Below are positions 1 through 11,606 of a DNA stretch of 64,000 bases, piece after piece. The notes beneath the pieces were generated by a model that saw only the letters and a program-made list of their open reading frames with translations, searched no databases and was not told the origin of the DNA. The DNA lies in assembly GCA_033398695.1 (NCBI GenBank), contig CM065809.1, positions 86,471,644 to 86,535,643 of the forward strand. The letters are read 5' to 3'. Each line of letters opens with the position of its first letter. The stretch's first letter is position 1. Position numbers and translations under genes: made by a program. This stretch comes from Orobanche coerulescens. Lineage: Eukaryota; Streptophyta; Magnoliopsida; Lamiales; Orobanchaceae.

Positions 1-328
1 GAAATGAAAGTTGATGCTTGATCTAACGCCTTATAGAATCTGCAAGAGAATAAATATACGAGGCAAACAACAAAAGAAAATAAAATATACTCGGAAGTAT
101 AACACAATTTTTAAGATGCGCTTCAAGAAAGTCCGAAGATCGCCTTACGCTGCCATCAATGCTTTTATAAAAAAAAAACAATAAAAATTACAGCAAAAAA
201 ATAACAATAGATAAATCGCGAATAGATGCACGTCAAGATATCAAGAAGAAACTCCTTAAGCTGCCATCATTTAGCACGATTATTACACAAGACAGAAAGT
301 AAAAATACAATAGGTCCGACATGGGTTA
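1..328 (-). other. Non-coding 3' part of internal region, unit A
   Basis: This stretch matches the sequence downstream of LOG in the other units (14460-14783, 21480-21814, 26480-26816). It is A/T-rich and has no credible ORF. It continues beyond the left edge of the window. Confidence 0.7.
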
Positions 329-985
329 TCAAAGGGAGAGGAATGAATCCATTTTTCATTTTCTCACGGTAAAATCTTCCACCCAGACAATTTTAGCTAG
401 AGCTGGATCTGGTTGAGGAACAAATTCATTGAGTTTTTTGATTAGTTCTTCTGGTGTTGTTGCAACGACTATGATTCATTTAACACGCTCGGAAATAAAA
501 CCCTTTTCAGCAGAGTAGTCGATGAAAGATAGTAAACCATCAAAGAAACCATTGACATTAAGCAGACCTATTGGTTTTTGATGAACATTTAGCTGAGCTC
601 TGGTAACCATTTGAAAAAGTCCCTCAAGGGTGCCAAAACCACCGGGAAGGGTGAGAAAGGCGCCAGAATTATTTATCATGTGAGTTATGCGATCTTGCAT
701 ATTTACAGATCTAAACTCATCTCCAATAGTTGCCCCGGTGATTTTACTTTCAGCCAGAGGTTTTGGAATTATTCCCAACACTCTTACTCCTTCCATATAG
801 GCAGAAGCAGCAGCTCGTCCCATTAATCCTAGACTTCCTCCTCCGTAAACTACATGAATGCATTTTTCTCCTAAGGTACGACCTAAGTTGTGGGCTGCTT
901 CAGTAAAGCATGCCTCTTTTCCATAACTAGCTCCACCAAAAATGCAGACTGTGCTAAATTTTTTTGTAGAAGATGATGACTCCAT
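329..985 (-). pseudogene. LOG-like cytokinin-activating enzyme, copy A (degenerate)
   Basis: LOG enzymes release active cytokinin base from the riboside 5'-monophosphate in the cytosol. The start at 985 gives MESSSSTKKFSTVCIFGG, a normal plant LOG N-terminus, and the frame is open upstream to an earlier ATG at 1060. Visible motifs are IFGGASYG, YGGGSLGLMG and PGGFGT. Two lesions stand out. The last residue of the PGGxGTxxE signature is Gly instead of the conserved catalytic Glu (near 635), and a TGA at 476-478 removes about the last 50 residues relative to copies C and D, whose stop corresponds to 329. No introns interrupt the frame, whereas plant LOG genes normally have several, so this is probably a retro-copied sequence. 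It lies downstream of a NABP-like ORF on the same strand. Confidence 0.85.
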
Positions 986-1331
986 TTTTGAAAAGAAAAA
1001 TATTTGAGAGAAAAAGAGAAAAGTACAAGTTTGAGGGATGAATAAAAGAAACAAGCACAATGTTTATTTATAGAAGAAAAAATGAGGAAAATTTGTTTAA
1101 CAAGTTTGTGATTGCGTTGATTGCGCTTCAACTACTCAATAAAATAATGAATGCATTTATCGTGTATCACCCATTTTTTATTCAGAAAATCTCCCCTTAC
1201 GACCAAAATAAAAGATACTCACGTGTATGTACAGTAGTTGTGATTGTGGCTCACATCTTCCTTTGATTTTACGTTCAAAAATGGCCTAAACGCCTTCTAT
1301 GAGTCGGGGAGAGGCTTCCCATCCAATTTTC

Positions 1332-1682
1332 TTACAAATTGGCAAAAGGGTGTTTTAACGTCAGATTCCCAAGACGCTGTTCATATTCTGGTTTGAATTT
1401 ATTCCACAAACATCGAATTCCATAATGTACGAGTCCACTAGGATGCGTGTCAAGAGAAATTTCGACATTATTTAAATTCTCTGTATTCAGACCATCCTTA
1501 ATGAACTGAATTTTATCTTCTCTGTTTGTATATGGAATTCCTAACGATCGACATTTTAAATTACAGTTCCATCTAGCACATTTATAGCAAACGGCTATTA
1601 TCTTTGCTAGTCGTTTCTTGGCATATGAACTTTTCCCAAGCCCTGGTAAAAATCTAGTAGGTATTTCTGTGAATTCACCTGC
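1332..1682 (-). pseudogene. NABP-like ORF, copy A, 3' part (split by a chromovirus)
   Basis: This is the C-terminal two thirds of the cysteine-rich ORF seen intact at 17781-18290. The chromovirus at 1683-11215 separates it from its N-terminal part at 11216-11379. The basic GLGKSSYAKKR-type segment and the CX2CX4CX3C cluster lie in this part. The final stop is at the same place as in copy B, so copy A was probably full length before the insertion. Confidence 0.7.
1678..1682. repeat. Target-site duplication CCTGC (left)
   Basis: CCTGC here and at 11216-11220 flanks the chromovirus. The empty site is visible in the other NABP-like copies, for example near 18128, where the sequence reads CACCTGCTATTC without interruption. 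Confidence 0.93.
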
Positions 1683-1830
1683 TGTAATACCCGAGATTTC
1701 TATGTAATTGGAACTTGTGATATTGTAATGATTGTACTTGATTTGAGTATTATTTTCCGTATTTCATAATCCGATGTTGTCGAGCGTTTAATTCCGCGAT
1801 TGTGATTTAAGGATTGTAAATCTGCGCATG

Positions 1831-2127
1831 TAGCGCACGCTATCAGCTATGTTTAGCATGCGCTAACGTGGGTTCATAGCGCACGCTACTGAGTGTCCTT
1901 AGCGCACGCTATGCGCGGTCAAATTGATTGAGACATGCGGTAGGTGAGAGCTGGCCGGGGGACCCCTGTCGGATAGTGTCGGGATGTACCTGGACGGCTT
2001 TCGGGGAAAAGCCGAGTCAACGCCTTAGCGCACGCTACAGGTATATGCGTAGCGCACGCTAAGTGCCGAGTACAGCTTAGACTGTGAGCCGTTAGCGCAC
2101 GCTACGAACAGTGTCTAGCGCGCGCTA
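1831..2127. promoter_or_regulatory. Phased 12-bp palindrome array (TAGCGYRCGCTA), U3 of chromovirus 5' LTR
   Basis: Sites start at 1831, 1854, 1877 and 1900, exactly 23 bp apart. A second cluster starts at 2026, 2050, 2093 and 2116. The cores are TAGCGCACGCTA, TAGCATGCGCTA and TAGCGCGCGCTA. The array ends 13 bp before a TATA box, so a U3 enhancer role is plausible (inference). The 3' LTR has the same array at 9033-9329. Confidence 0.75.
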
Positions 2128-2139
2128 ATAGCCATTTAT

Positions 2140-2147
2140 TATAAATA
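2140..2147 (+). promoter_or_regulatory. TATA box, chromovirus 5' LTR
   Basis: TATAAATA lies immediately after the palindrome array and before a C/T-rich stretch typical of a plant transcription start. The same box is at 9342-9349 in the 3' LTR. Confidence 0.6.
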
Positions 2148-4022
2148 GGACAGCATCCTATTCGTGATTTCAGTTCTCTCTACTCTCATTACCCAAATTT
2201 CCTACACTCAGAACATATCTTCCTTCATCCTAAACATTTCATATCAACATCCTGATTCGTGATTGAAGACCGTTTATCATTGGAGATTGGTGTTCAAAAC
2301 TTTCGGTGTCGGATTGATTCATTTTCCTCCGTGTTCTTCACTACTTGAGGTAGGTGATTCTTCACCAATGTTAGTAATGTTCTTAAGGACGTCTGATCAT
2401 GCTTAGATAGCCAGTTATTTCGTTTATGATCGGTCATCACATGTTAGAAGGATACTTTGACGTATCGGCACTATTTATCTTAGGAACCTTTGAACCATCT
2501 TAGTAGAATGGACTCCCAAGCGTTTTCAAATCAATTTATGATCAGTAATCGGATTTTACCCAGTTGCTACGTTGTACACTTTGGAATCATGTGTTTTGAG
2601 ACTTGGAATAATCGGAACTTAGAATACTTCTTGAAGATCTTAGAAAAGATATGTTGATGAGAGGACTATCCGTATATTTATATTTCACGATCATAAATCT
2701 TCCACAAACCTTATTAGCATGATTTGCCCGAGGATAACTTGTATTATCACGGTAGGATTCATGAGTTCTTCACCATTCAACCCAGTTTTCGGCTTGCAGT
2801 ATTCTGCCATGCAATATTAGCGCACGCTAACACGTGTGAGTTAACGTGCGCTATCGGTCGATTAACGCCGAAACGTCGTAGCGTACGTTATGAGACCGGC
2901 CAAAGTCGATTGCCAGGACCGTGGCTAGCGACGCTAGTCTTATACGATAGCGTCGCTAACGATCCGTCTTAAGCGCCGCGTTACGTAGAAATGCGAGCGC
3001 GCTAAACGATCGAGCGATTGGTTATTTTGAGCTTTTCGGCCGTCGACCGAATTGTTAGGCCATCGTTCGACTTGAGATGATTTGTATATCGTTCCTTTTG
3101 TTAAGGTTCGAGCTTGTTACGTTGATCGAAGGAGGCGGCCTTCGAGCGTGTCGAGAACGTTGAAGTGTTTCGTCCTTGCCATTTTCGGGGCAAGTATCAT
3201 ATGTCGAGTTCGATTTATCATGCTTGTGGTTTTATTCATATTGTTGAATATGAGATGTATTTCTGAGAATTTTCGTGATATTCGTTGTTGTTTGTTCGTA
3301 TTGATGAACATATTGAAATGTATATGTGTATGCATAATTGTTTGATTATGGTATAAATGATCCGAGGGGGTCATAAGGATCTATGCTGAGGGCGCTGGAT
3401 CGAATGTCCACCATGCGTTGGTCCGACGGGATCATCATGGGGATCTATCTTGAGGCTGGATCATTGGGACGGGTTTTCCACCATGCGTTGGTCCGACGGG
3501 ATCATCATGGGGATCTATGCTGAGGGCGCTGGATCGCTGGATTACCATGTATTGTGTTGATGGAATCGTGAGGATTCGCATCGTTGGATTCCGGTGGCGG
3601 AAGTCCGTTTTGCACGTCTTATTGCATTGATGATTTATTGTATGATGATACTTGTACTAGCATTGCTTTGCTAACCCCTTCGGGGGTGGACATTGTTTTG
3701 ATGTTCAGGTAGCCGAGGAGCGGGGAGGCAACCACAGTACCGACAGGACGATGAAATGGCTCAGTGATGTGATTGGTGTTATTGTTGTTGTGATTGGTCT
3801 TCTTGGTTCGTTAGTACTCGAGTACGTCTGTTTTAATAAGGTCAATTCGATATGGTTGTATAAGTTAACTTATTTGATTGGTTGAACCAAATCTGTATTT
3901 GAATTCCAGTTGTTCGATTGGTTTATTTGTATACTTCTTTTAAAAATTTAGCCTTGTAGATCCTTATCTAAAGGGTTTACGGCGCTGTAATTATTCCGAA
4001 TATCTCGGGGTGTTACAGAATA

Positions 4023-4034
4023 TGGTATCAGAGC
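4023..4034 (+). other. Primer-binding site, tRNA-iMet type
   Basis: TGGTATCAGAGC begins 5 bp after the 5' LTR and is the common plant initiator-Met primer-binding sequence. Confidence 0.9.
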
Positions 4035-4254
4035 TAAGATTTATGGATATCTTGGCAGTCGGGTTAGTTGGGTCTGTTTACGTTATTGATTATTGGTCGT
4101 TCGTAACATCACTGCGAGCCAACATCGTCAATCGATTTGTGGTTGTAAGTTTCCTAATCTCGAATACTCTTTTTTATTTAATTCTTGTCTTGTAAACATT
4201 GATGGATGTACTTTTAGAACGTTTGCCTGGATATTGAGTCTTTATGTTTACGGT

Positions 4255-5452
4255 ATGTTGAGAGGAGGTCGTGGACGCGACGCGGTCGTGGACGCGGACG
4301 TGGAAATGCGAGGCAAGAAGAGTCGGTATCTACTCCCGAGATAGCCGCTAGCCAAACGGATTCACATTAGGGGACGGCGAGGATCGGCAAATAATAATGC
4401 AGACCACTAACGTGCCGAGTGCTTCGGCAGTGGTTGCCCATATAAACCGGTTGCTCAAGTTGTGGATCGCATGCAGACGGCGATGGGAAGCAGACATAAC
4501 ACGGATAATCGGGAGATAAATGGCTTACCGAGGTGGTCAAATTGCATCCTCCGAAATTTGACAGTTCCGTGAGACGCTTTCTTGTGATCATTGGATTAAG
4601 GAATTAGAGAAATTTTTTGCTTGGATTAACTGTCCCAAGGATATGAAGTTTGCGGTCGCCATGTATCTTTTTACCGGGGTGGCTTTCGAATGGTGGTATG
4701 ACATTCGACCAGAGGAGCAAATTGATGACTGACGGAATTCAAAGTGATGATGGAGGCACAATATTGTCCTCGTCCGCTTAGAAGCCCGAGTTCGGGAGAT
4801 TTTCTCACCACAAAATTCGGAAGTATCTGTGACGGACGTGATTAAGACTTTTAATCACCAGCTGACTTATGTGCGCCACTTAGTCAGGACCGAGGCGGAG
4901 AAGATTTTTCATTTTGACATGCGAATGAAGCCGGAAATTCAGCAATATATGTCCGGATTTGAATGTGCCACCTTGCGACAGTACCAGGACAAGGCGTCGG
5001 CCTATGACATGAAGGAGGCAGCAGTAGAGAAATCGATGGAAGCAAAGAAACAGAAGGTGTCTGGCAACTTCACGGAGAATAAAAATAGCGGGCCCCGCCG
5101 GGGTCAGTCCTCTTTTCACTCATCCAGGAGACCTCCGCATCCTTCTCGAGGAGGAAAGAAGTTCCGGGCAGCACCGACTGTTTCTGATGCCGGAAAGAAG
5201 TGTTACAACTGTGGCAAGGCGGGGCATGTTCGACGTGATTGTTTCGCGCCTGCCGTGACCTGTTTCGAGTGTGGACAGGAAGGACACCGCGCAACATTTT
5301 GTGGGAATGCGACCCGATCTTTTGGTACTCGCGCTCCAGCTCCAGTCCCGAAGGAGACGAGTGTGAACCAGACGCAGCAAAGTGGATTTCAGCAGCCCGG
5401 GAAGAGAGAGGCATCCAGGCCGGGTCCGTTCCTCCACGCCCGTACGAGATGA
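4255..5452 (+). pseudogene. gag of chromovirus (frame-broken 5' half, intact nucleocapsid)
   Basis: Gag forms the retroelement particle and binds its RNA. The likely start at 4255 opens on an Arg/Gly-rich stretch, and the frame is then lost several times before 4829. From 4829 a continuous frame of 207 residues holds the end of the capsid-like region and two zinc knuckles of CX2CX4HX4C form, CYNCGKAGHVRRDC and CFECGQEGHRATFC (about 5201-5302). The breaks may be real decay or consensus error, because a close relative at 51283 keeps a long open gag. Confidence 0.8.
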
Positions 5453-5500
5453 GGAAATCGATGATCGAACACGTGTTGCATCAGTACGATTCAGATCCTT

Positions 5501-8500
5501 TTGCAACCAGTTAGTGTCTTGTTCGATTCAGGAGCTACGCATTCTTTTATATCTTTGAACTGTGTTAATCGTTTGAACATATCGTGCTTGTATAATTGTG
5601 AACCTTATGTTGTGGGATTACCGAGCGGAGAGAAAATTGTGGGAACCTTAGAAGCTAAGGATTTCCCAGTATCTATAGAAGGAAGAGATTGGCCATCGAA
5701 TCTTATTGTGGTTGACATCTGCGGTGACGATTTAATTCTCGGAGATGATTGGCTCAACCGTTATGGAGCTGTGCTGAATTACCGAGAGAGAGTCATTTCC
5801 ATCATTGCTGATGACGGATCTGAACACTTATTCCGAGGATGGAGACCGGGAAGCTCGGGGAAATTGATCAAGGCAATGAAAGCTGTGAAATTACTGAAGC
5901 AAGGATGTCACGGACTTTGGTGCTATGCCATGAGGAAAGGGGAAGGAGTAGAGTTCTCGTCCATTTCAGTGGTGAATGAGTTCTCCGATGTATTTCCTGA
6001 CGAACTACCTGGGTTACCTCCGCAGAGGGGAGTGGAATTCACTATCGAACTAGAGCCTGGAGCAGCTCCTATTTCTAGAGCACCATATCGCATGGCGCCA
6101 ACCGAGATGTATGAACTCAAGAAACAACTGGAGGAATTGTTGCAGAAGGGTTATATTCAACCGAGCGTTTCTCCTTGGGGAGCGCCCATTCTCTTTGTCC
6201 GGAATAAAGACGGATCCCTCCGACTGTGTGTTGATTACAGGGAACTCAATAAGATGACAATCAAGAACAAGTATCCTATACCTAGGATCGACGACTTGTT
6301 TGATCAACTGCAAGGGGCAAGGGTATTCTCGAAGATTGACTTGCGATCAGGATACCACCAGTTGAGAATTAAGGAATCGGATATACCGAAATCTGCTTTC
6401 AGATCCCGGTACGGGCATTATGAATTCGTAGTGATGCCGTTTGGACTTACCAATGCTCCTGCAGTATTCATGCAATTAATGAATCGGGTATTCTTGGAAT
6501 ACTTGGATAAATTTGTGGTCGTCTTCATTGATGACATCCTGATATATTCGAAAGACGCAGAGGAACATGCTGAACATTTACGTGTGGTTTTGAGCACCTT
6601 GAGGAAGGAACAGCTATATGCAAAATTTTCTAAATGCGAGTTCTGGCTTAAGGAAGTAACCTTCCTTGGGCATGTGATATCAGCCGATGGAGTTCAGGTG
6701 GACCCGAAGAAAGTCGAAGCAATCTTGGAATGGGAAGCTCCTAAGAACGTGAAGGAAGTCCGAAGCTTCTTAGGACTAGCTGGATATTATCGCCGCTTTG
6801 TAGAGGGATTTTCCAAAATTGCTCGTCCGCTCACCCAGCTGTTACAGAAAACTCAAAAGTTCATGTGGAATGAGGAGTGCCAGGCTAGTTTTGACGAACT
6901 TAAGAGGAGTGGCCGACACCTATATTAGCGCGCGAGGAAGGCCGACGGATTTATGGTATACTGACGCTTGAATCGAGTGCAGGTTGTGTATTGATGCAGA
7001 AGGATAAAGTGATTGCCTATGCTTCTCGGCAATTGAAACCATACGAGATTAATTACCCGACTCATGATCTGGAGCTAGCTGCTGTGGTCTTTGCCTTAAA
7101 AATCTGGCGACATTATTTGTATGGCACTCATTGTCAGATCTTTACAGATCATAAGAGCCTCAAGTACATTTTTAGTCAGAAAGAGTTAAACATGAGGCAG
7201 AGAAGGTGGCTGGAATTGATCAAGGATTACGACTTGGAGATTCTCTATCATCCGGGGAAAGCAAACGTAGTAGCTGATGCTTTGAGCCGTAAACCTGTTT
7301 CTCTTCGAGTGTTGGAAGCACTTACGTCCCAAACCAGTATTCAACGGGAACTGATCCGCGAGGGGATTGAAGTATGGGCACCGGGAATCCAAGGGCAACT
7401 TTATGTGATGGGACTGACTTCATCACTAGTCGAGGAGATCAAGTCTAAACAACTGAACGATTCTATGATTCTTCGATTATATGACGAAGTGAAGAAAGGA
7501 AAAGCCCCAGGATTCGTGATACAAGACGATGGAGTTCTGAGATTTCAGAGTCGACTTTGCGTCCCCGAGGATGATGATTTAAGACGGACAATTTTGAAGG
7601 AAGCTCATAGCACGCCCTATTCTATTCACCCAGGCAGTAGTAAGATGTATAAGGATTTAAAGCAAAACTTCTGGTGGGGAAATATGAAGAAGGACGTAGC
7701 GGAGTACGTTTCGAAGTGTTTGACTTGTCAGCAGGTTAAGATTGAACATCAACGACTGGGAATGTTAAAGCCACTTCCGATCCCTGAATGGAAGTGGGAG
7801 GATATCTCGATGGATTTCATCACTAGTATGCCAAGGACTAGAACGGGATTGAACATGATTTGGGTTGTAGTTGATCGACTAACCAAGACGGCTCATTTCC
7901 TGGGAATTAAAGATACATGGGGACCCGAGAGATTGGCACGAATATTTATTGCGGAGATAGTCAAATTGCACGGGACGCCGAAGACCATTATTTCGGATCG
8001 AGATGGTCGTTTCGTGTCACACTTCTGGAAAGCAGTTCACAGGGCTTTAGGGACTGAGCTCAACTTTAGCACAGCTTATCATCCCCAAACAGATGGTCAG
8101 TCTGAAAGAAGTATACAGACAGTAGAAGACATGCTTAGAGCTTGTGCATTAGATTGGTCGACTGATTGGGAAGTTCACTTGCCCTTGATCGAGTTCACCT
8201 TTAATAACAGTTGGCATGCTTCTATTAAGATGGCCCCATTTGAAGCTTTATACGGGAGAAGATGCCGATCACCCCTGTGTTGGGATGATTCTTCGGATTT
8301 GATCGGGACGGAACTGCACTGATTATTCGGACTCAAGAGAAGATAGCTTTGATTCGAGAGAGACTGCTGATCGCCCAGAGTCGGCGTAAGTCTTATGCAG
8401 ATGTACGTCGTCGCCCTCTAGAGTTCGAATGGGGACCATGTACTATTGAAGGTGTCTCCTACACGAGGGATTTTCCGTTTTGGGAGAAGAGGCAAGCTTA

Positions 8501-8849
8501 GTCCGAGATATATCGGACCCTTCGAGATCCTCGAGAGAGTGGGAGATTTAGCATACAGGTTGGCCTTACCGCCATCGCTGAGTCACGTTCACAATGTGTT
8601 TCACGTATCCCAATTGCGGAAGTATGTACCGGACCCGACCACGTCATTGAGTTCGACGAGATGGAAATAGCTAATGATGGCACCTTCGAAGAAAGACCAA
8701 TCAAGATACTTGAGAGCCGGATCAAACAATTGAGGAATAAACCAATACACTTGGTTAAAGTACAATGGTCACGACATGGAGTCGAAGAGGCCACTTGGGA
8801 AACGGAGGACAGTATGAAGACTAGATATCCGGAGTTGTTTTCATCTTAA
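5501..8849 (+). pseudogene. pol of chromovirus: protease, RT, RNase H, integrase, chromodomain-like tail (frame-broken)
   Basis: The domains occur in canonical order. Protease has [12 protein letters not shown] (about 5518). RT has [10 protein letters not shown] and FIDDILIYS (about 6430-6550). RNase H has the TDHKS region (about 7140-7160). Integrase has the CLTC zinc region (about 7720), then the catalytic triad in [12 protein letters not shown] and DGQSERS (about 7810-8105). The chromodomain-like end is at 8740-8849. The frame is lost after 6928, after 8322 and near 8430; otherwise the pieces 5501-6928 and 6991-8322 are long and well conserved. Protease, RT and RNase H process Gag-Pol and copy the RNA; the chromodomain targets integration to heterochromatin in related elements. 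Confidence 0.9.
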
Positions 8850-8866
8850 GTTTCGGGACGAAACTT
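8848..8866 (+). other. Conserved hairpin before the polypurine tract
   Basis: AAGTTTCGGGACGAAACTT has perfect 8-bp arms and a 3-base loop. It overlaps the end of pol. The identical 19-mer occurs at 37492, 42715, 43123 and 55890 in two other families. Confidence 0.8.
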
Positions 8867-8872
8867 CTTTTT

Positions 8873-8884
8873 AGGGAGGAAGGA
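8873..8884 (+). other. Polypurine tract, chromovirus
   Basis: AGGGAGGAAGGA directly precedes the 3' LTR start and would prime plus-strand synthesis. Confidence 0.85.
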
Positions 8885-11215
8885 TGTAATACCCGAGATT
8901 TCTATGTAATTGGAACTTGTGATATTGTAATGATTGTACTTGATTTGAGTATTATTTTCCGTATTTCATAATCCGATGTTGTCGAGCGTTTAATTCCGCG
9001 ATTGTGATTTAAGGATTGTAAATCTGCGCATGTAGCGCACGCTATCAGCTATGTTTAGCGTGCGCTAACGTGGGTTCATAGCGCACGCTACTGAGTGTCC
9101 TTAGCGCACGCTATGCGCGGTCAAATTGATTGAGACATGCGGTAGGTGAGAGCTGGCCGGGGGACCCCTGTCGGATAGTGTCGGGATGTACCTGGACGGC
9201 TTTCGGGGAAAAGCCGAGTCAACGCCTTAGCGCACGCTACAGGTATATGCGTAGCGCACGCTAAGTGCCGAGTACAGCTTAGACTGTGAGCCGTTAGCGC
9301 ACGCTACGAACAGTGTCTAGCGCGCGCTAATAGCCATTTATTATAAATAGACAAAGATCCTATTCGTGATTTCAGTTCTCTCTACTCTCATTACCCAAAT
9401 TTCCTACACTCAGAACATATCTTCCTTCATCCTAAACATTTCATATCAACATCCTGATTCGTGATTGAAGACCGTTTATCATTGGAGATTGGTGTTCAAA
9501 ACTTTCGGTGTCGGATTGCTTCATTTTCCTCCGTGTTCTTCACTACTTGAGGTAGGTGATTCTTCACCAATGTTAGTAATGTTCTTAAGGACGTCTGATC
9601 ATGCTTAGATAGCCAGTTATTTCGTTTATGATCGGTCATCACATGTTAGAAGGATACTTTGACGTATCGGCACTATTTATCTTAGGAACCTTTGAACCAT
9701 CTTAGTAGAATGGACTCCTAAGCGTTTTCAAATCAATTTATGATCAGTAATCGGATTTTACCCAGTTGCTACGTTGTACACTTTGGAATCATGTGTTTTG
9801 AGACTTGGAATAATCGGAACTTAGAATACTTCTTGAAGATCTTAGAAAAGATATGTTGATGAGAGGACTATCCGTATATTTGTATTTCACGATCATAAAT
9901 CTTCCACAAACCTTATTAGCATGATTTGCCCGAGGATAACTTGTATTATCACGGTAGGATTCATGAGTTCTTCACCATTCAACCCAGGCTGGCTTGCGAT
10001 TTCGCCATGCAATAATAGCGCACGCTAACAAGAGTGAGTTAACCTGCGCTATCGGGTCGATCCGCCAAACGCACGTAGCGTACGTTATGAGACCAGCCGA
10101 GTCGATGCGGACCGTGGCTAGCGACGCGCTAGTCTTATACGATAGCGTACGCTATCAGTCTTAGCTTAGCGTTACGTAGAGTACGAGCGCGCGCGCTAAA
10201 CAGTCCAGGCAGATTGGTTATTTTGAGCTTTTCGGCCGTAGACCGAATTGTTAGGCCATCGTTCGACTTGAGATGATTTGTATATCGTTCCTTTTGTTAA
10301 GGTTCGAGCTTGTTACGTTGATCGAAGGAGGCGGCCTTCGAGCGTGTCGAGAACATTGAAGTGTTTCGTCCTTGCCATTTTCGGGGCAAGTATCATATGT
10401 CGAGTTCGATTTATCATGCTTGTGGTTTTATTCATATTGTTGAATATGAGATGTATTTCTGAGAATTTTCGTGATATTCGTTGTTGTTTGTTCGTATTGA
10501 TGAACATATTGAAATGTATATGTGTATGCATAATTGTTTGATTATGGTATAAATGATCCGAGGGGGTCATAAGGATCTATGCTGAGGGCGCTGGATCGAA
10601 TGTCCACCATGCGTTGGTCCGACGGGATCATCATGGGGATCTATGCTGAGGGCGCTGGATCGCTGGACGGGTTTTCCACCATGCGTTGGTCCGACGGGAT
10701 CATCATGGGGATCTATGCTGAGGGCGCTGGATCGCTGGATTACCATGTATTGTGTTGATGGAATCGTGAGGATTCGCATCGTTGGATTCCGGTGGCGGAA
10801 GTCCGTTTTGCACGTCTTATTGCATTGATGATTTATTGTATGATGATACTTGTACTAGCATTGTTTTGCTAACCCCTTCGGGGGTGGACATTGTTTTGAT
10901 GTTCAGGTAGCCGAGGAGCGGGGAGGCAACCACAGTACCGACAGGACGATGAAATGGCTCAGTGATGTGATTGGTGTTATTGTTGTTGTGATTGGTCTTC
11001 TTGGTTCGTTAGTACTCGAGTACGTCTGTTTTAATAAGGTCAATTCGATATGGTTGTATAAGTTAACTTATTTGATTGGTTGAACCAAATCTGTATTTGA
11101 ATTCCAGTTGTTCGATTGGTTTATTTGTATACTTCTTTTAAAAATTTAGCCTTGTAGATCCTTATCTAAAGGGTTTACGGCGCTGTAATTATTCCGAATA
11201 TCTCGGGGTGTTACA
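8885..11215 (+). repeat. 3' LTR of chromovirus 1683-11215
   Basis: The LTR is 2331 bp and nearly identical to the 5' LTR except for the block at about 9985-10220. Palindrome array 9033-9329, TATA box 9342-9349, GATCATCATGG repeats about 10574-10740. Confidence 0.93.
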
Positions 11216-11379
11216 CCTGCTATTCTCACTTTGGCTTCAATAATGAATTTTATGTCAAAAGGTATGCTTTTATTCATAAGAAACCTCATCCTTTCAAGTC
11301 TTGTCTTGTAAATTTTTAAAATGACATTTTTGCTCAGAAAGGGAAATCTTGTTACAATTTTATTCAAAGTTTCTTCCAT
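11216..11379 (-). pseudogene. NABP-like ORF, copy A, N-terminal part
   Basis: The start at 11379 gives MEETLNKI, as in the other copies. About 54 codons remain before the chromovirus junction; the first five bases after the junction are the target duplication CCTGC. The frame continues at 1682. Confidence 0.7.
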
Positions 11380-11583
11380 GATAAAAAAAATAAAAATAAA
11401 AGAGAAAATATCTACAAATATTAGTTGTTGTGGGAAACTGAAGAATCCGACTTTAATAGTCACGGAGTACCGTTATCCGCCACTTGACCGGACAAACACA
11501 ATTGAGTACTAAGTTACAATGTCGAGAAATTGTATCTATAACAGTAGTTTACAATATAAGATTTCAAAATAAAACTTATACTT

Positions 11584-11600
11584 CCCCGGCAACGGCATCA
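11584..11600 (-). other. Primer-binding site, tRNA-Asp type, unit A
   Basis: On the minus strand this site lies a few bases after the LTR end. It matches the 3' end of plant tRNA-Asp(GTC) plus CCA, with one mismatch compared with unit C. Confidence 0.75.
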
Positions 11601-11606
11601 AAAATT

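Larger units (their letters stand above)
1683..4017 (+). repeat. 5' LTR of chromovirus 1683-11215
   Basis: The LTR is 2335 bp and runs TGTAATACCCGAG to GTGTTACA. It contains two palindrome clusters (1831-2127), a TATA box at 2140, a GC-rich divergent block (about 2780-3025), and a repeat of about 76 bp containing GGTCCGACGGGATCATCATG at about 3378-3535. The 87-residue ORF at 3082-3345 occurs only because the LTR is duplicated; I do not consider it a gene. Confidence 0.93.
1683..11215 (+). mobile_element. Ty3/gypsy chromovirus (Tekay/Del-like), 9.5 kb, full length
   Basis: This is a complete LTR retrotransposon: 5' LTR 1683-4017, tRNA-iMet primer-binding site at 4023, gag, protease, reverse transcriptase, RNase H, integrase with a chromodomain-like tail, polypurine tract at 8873-8884, and 3' LTR 8885-11215. 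It starts TG, ends CA and has 5-bp target duplications. The order RT-RH-IN and the tail KVQWSRHGVEEATWE identify a chromovirus; the long LTRs fit the Tekay/Del clade. Outside one divergent block the LTRs differ at only a handful of positions in the first 1.1 kb, so the insertion is young. It interrupts NABP-like copy A. Both gag and pol carry reading-frame breaks as written. Confidence 0.93.

Noticed and set aside
3082..3345. 87-codon ORF identical at 3082-3345 and 10278-10541
   Set aside because: Identity follows from LTR duplication; low-complexity hydrophobic translation with no family match.
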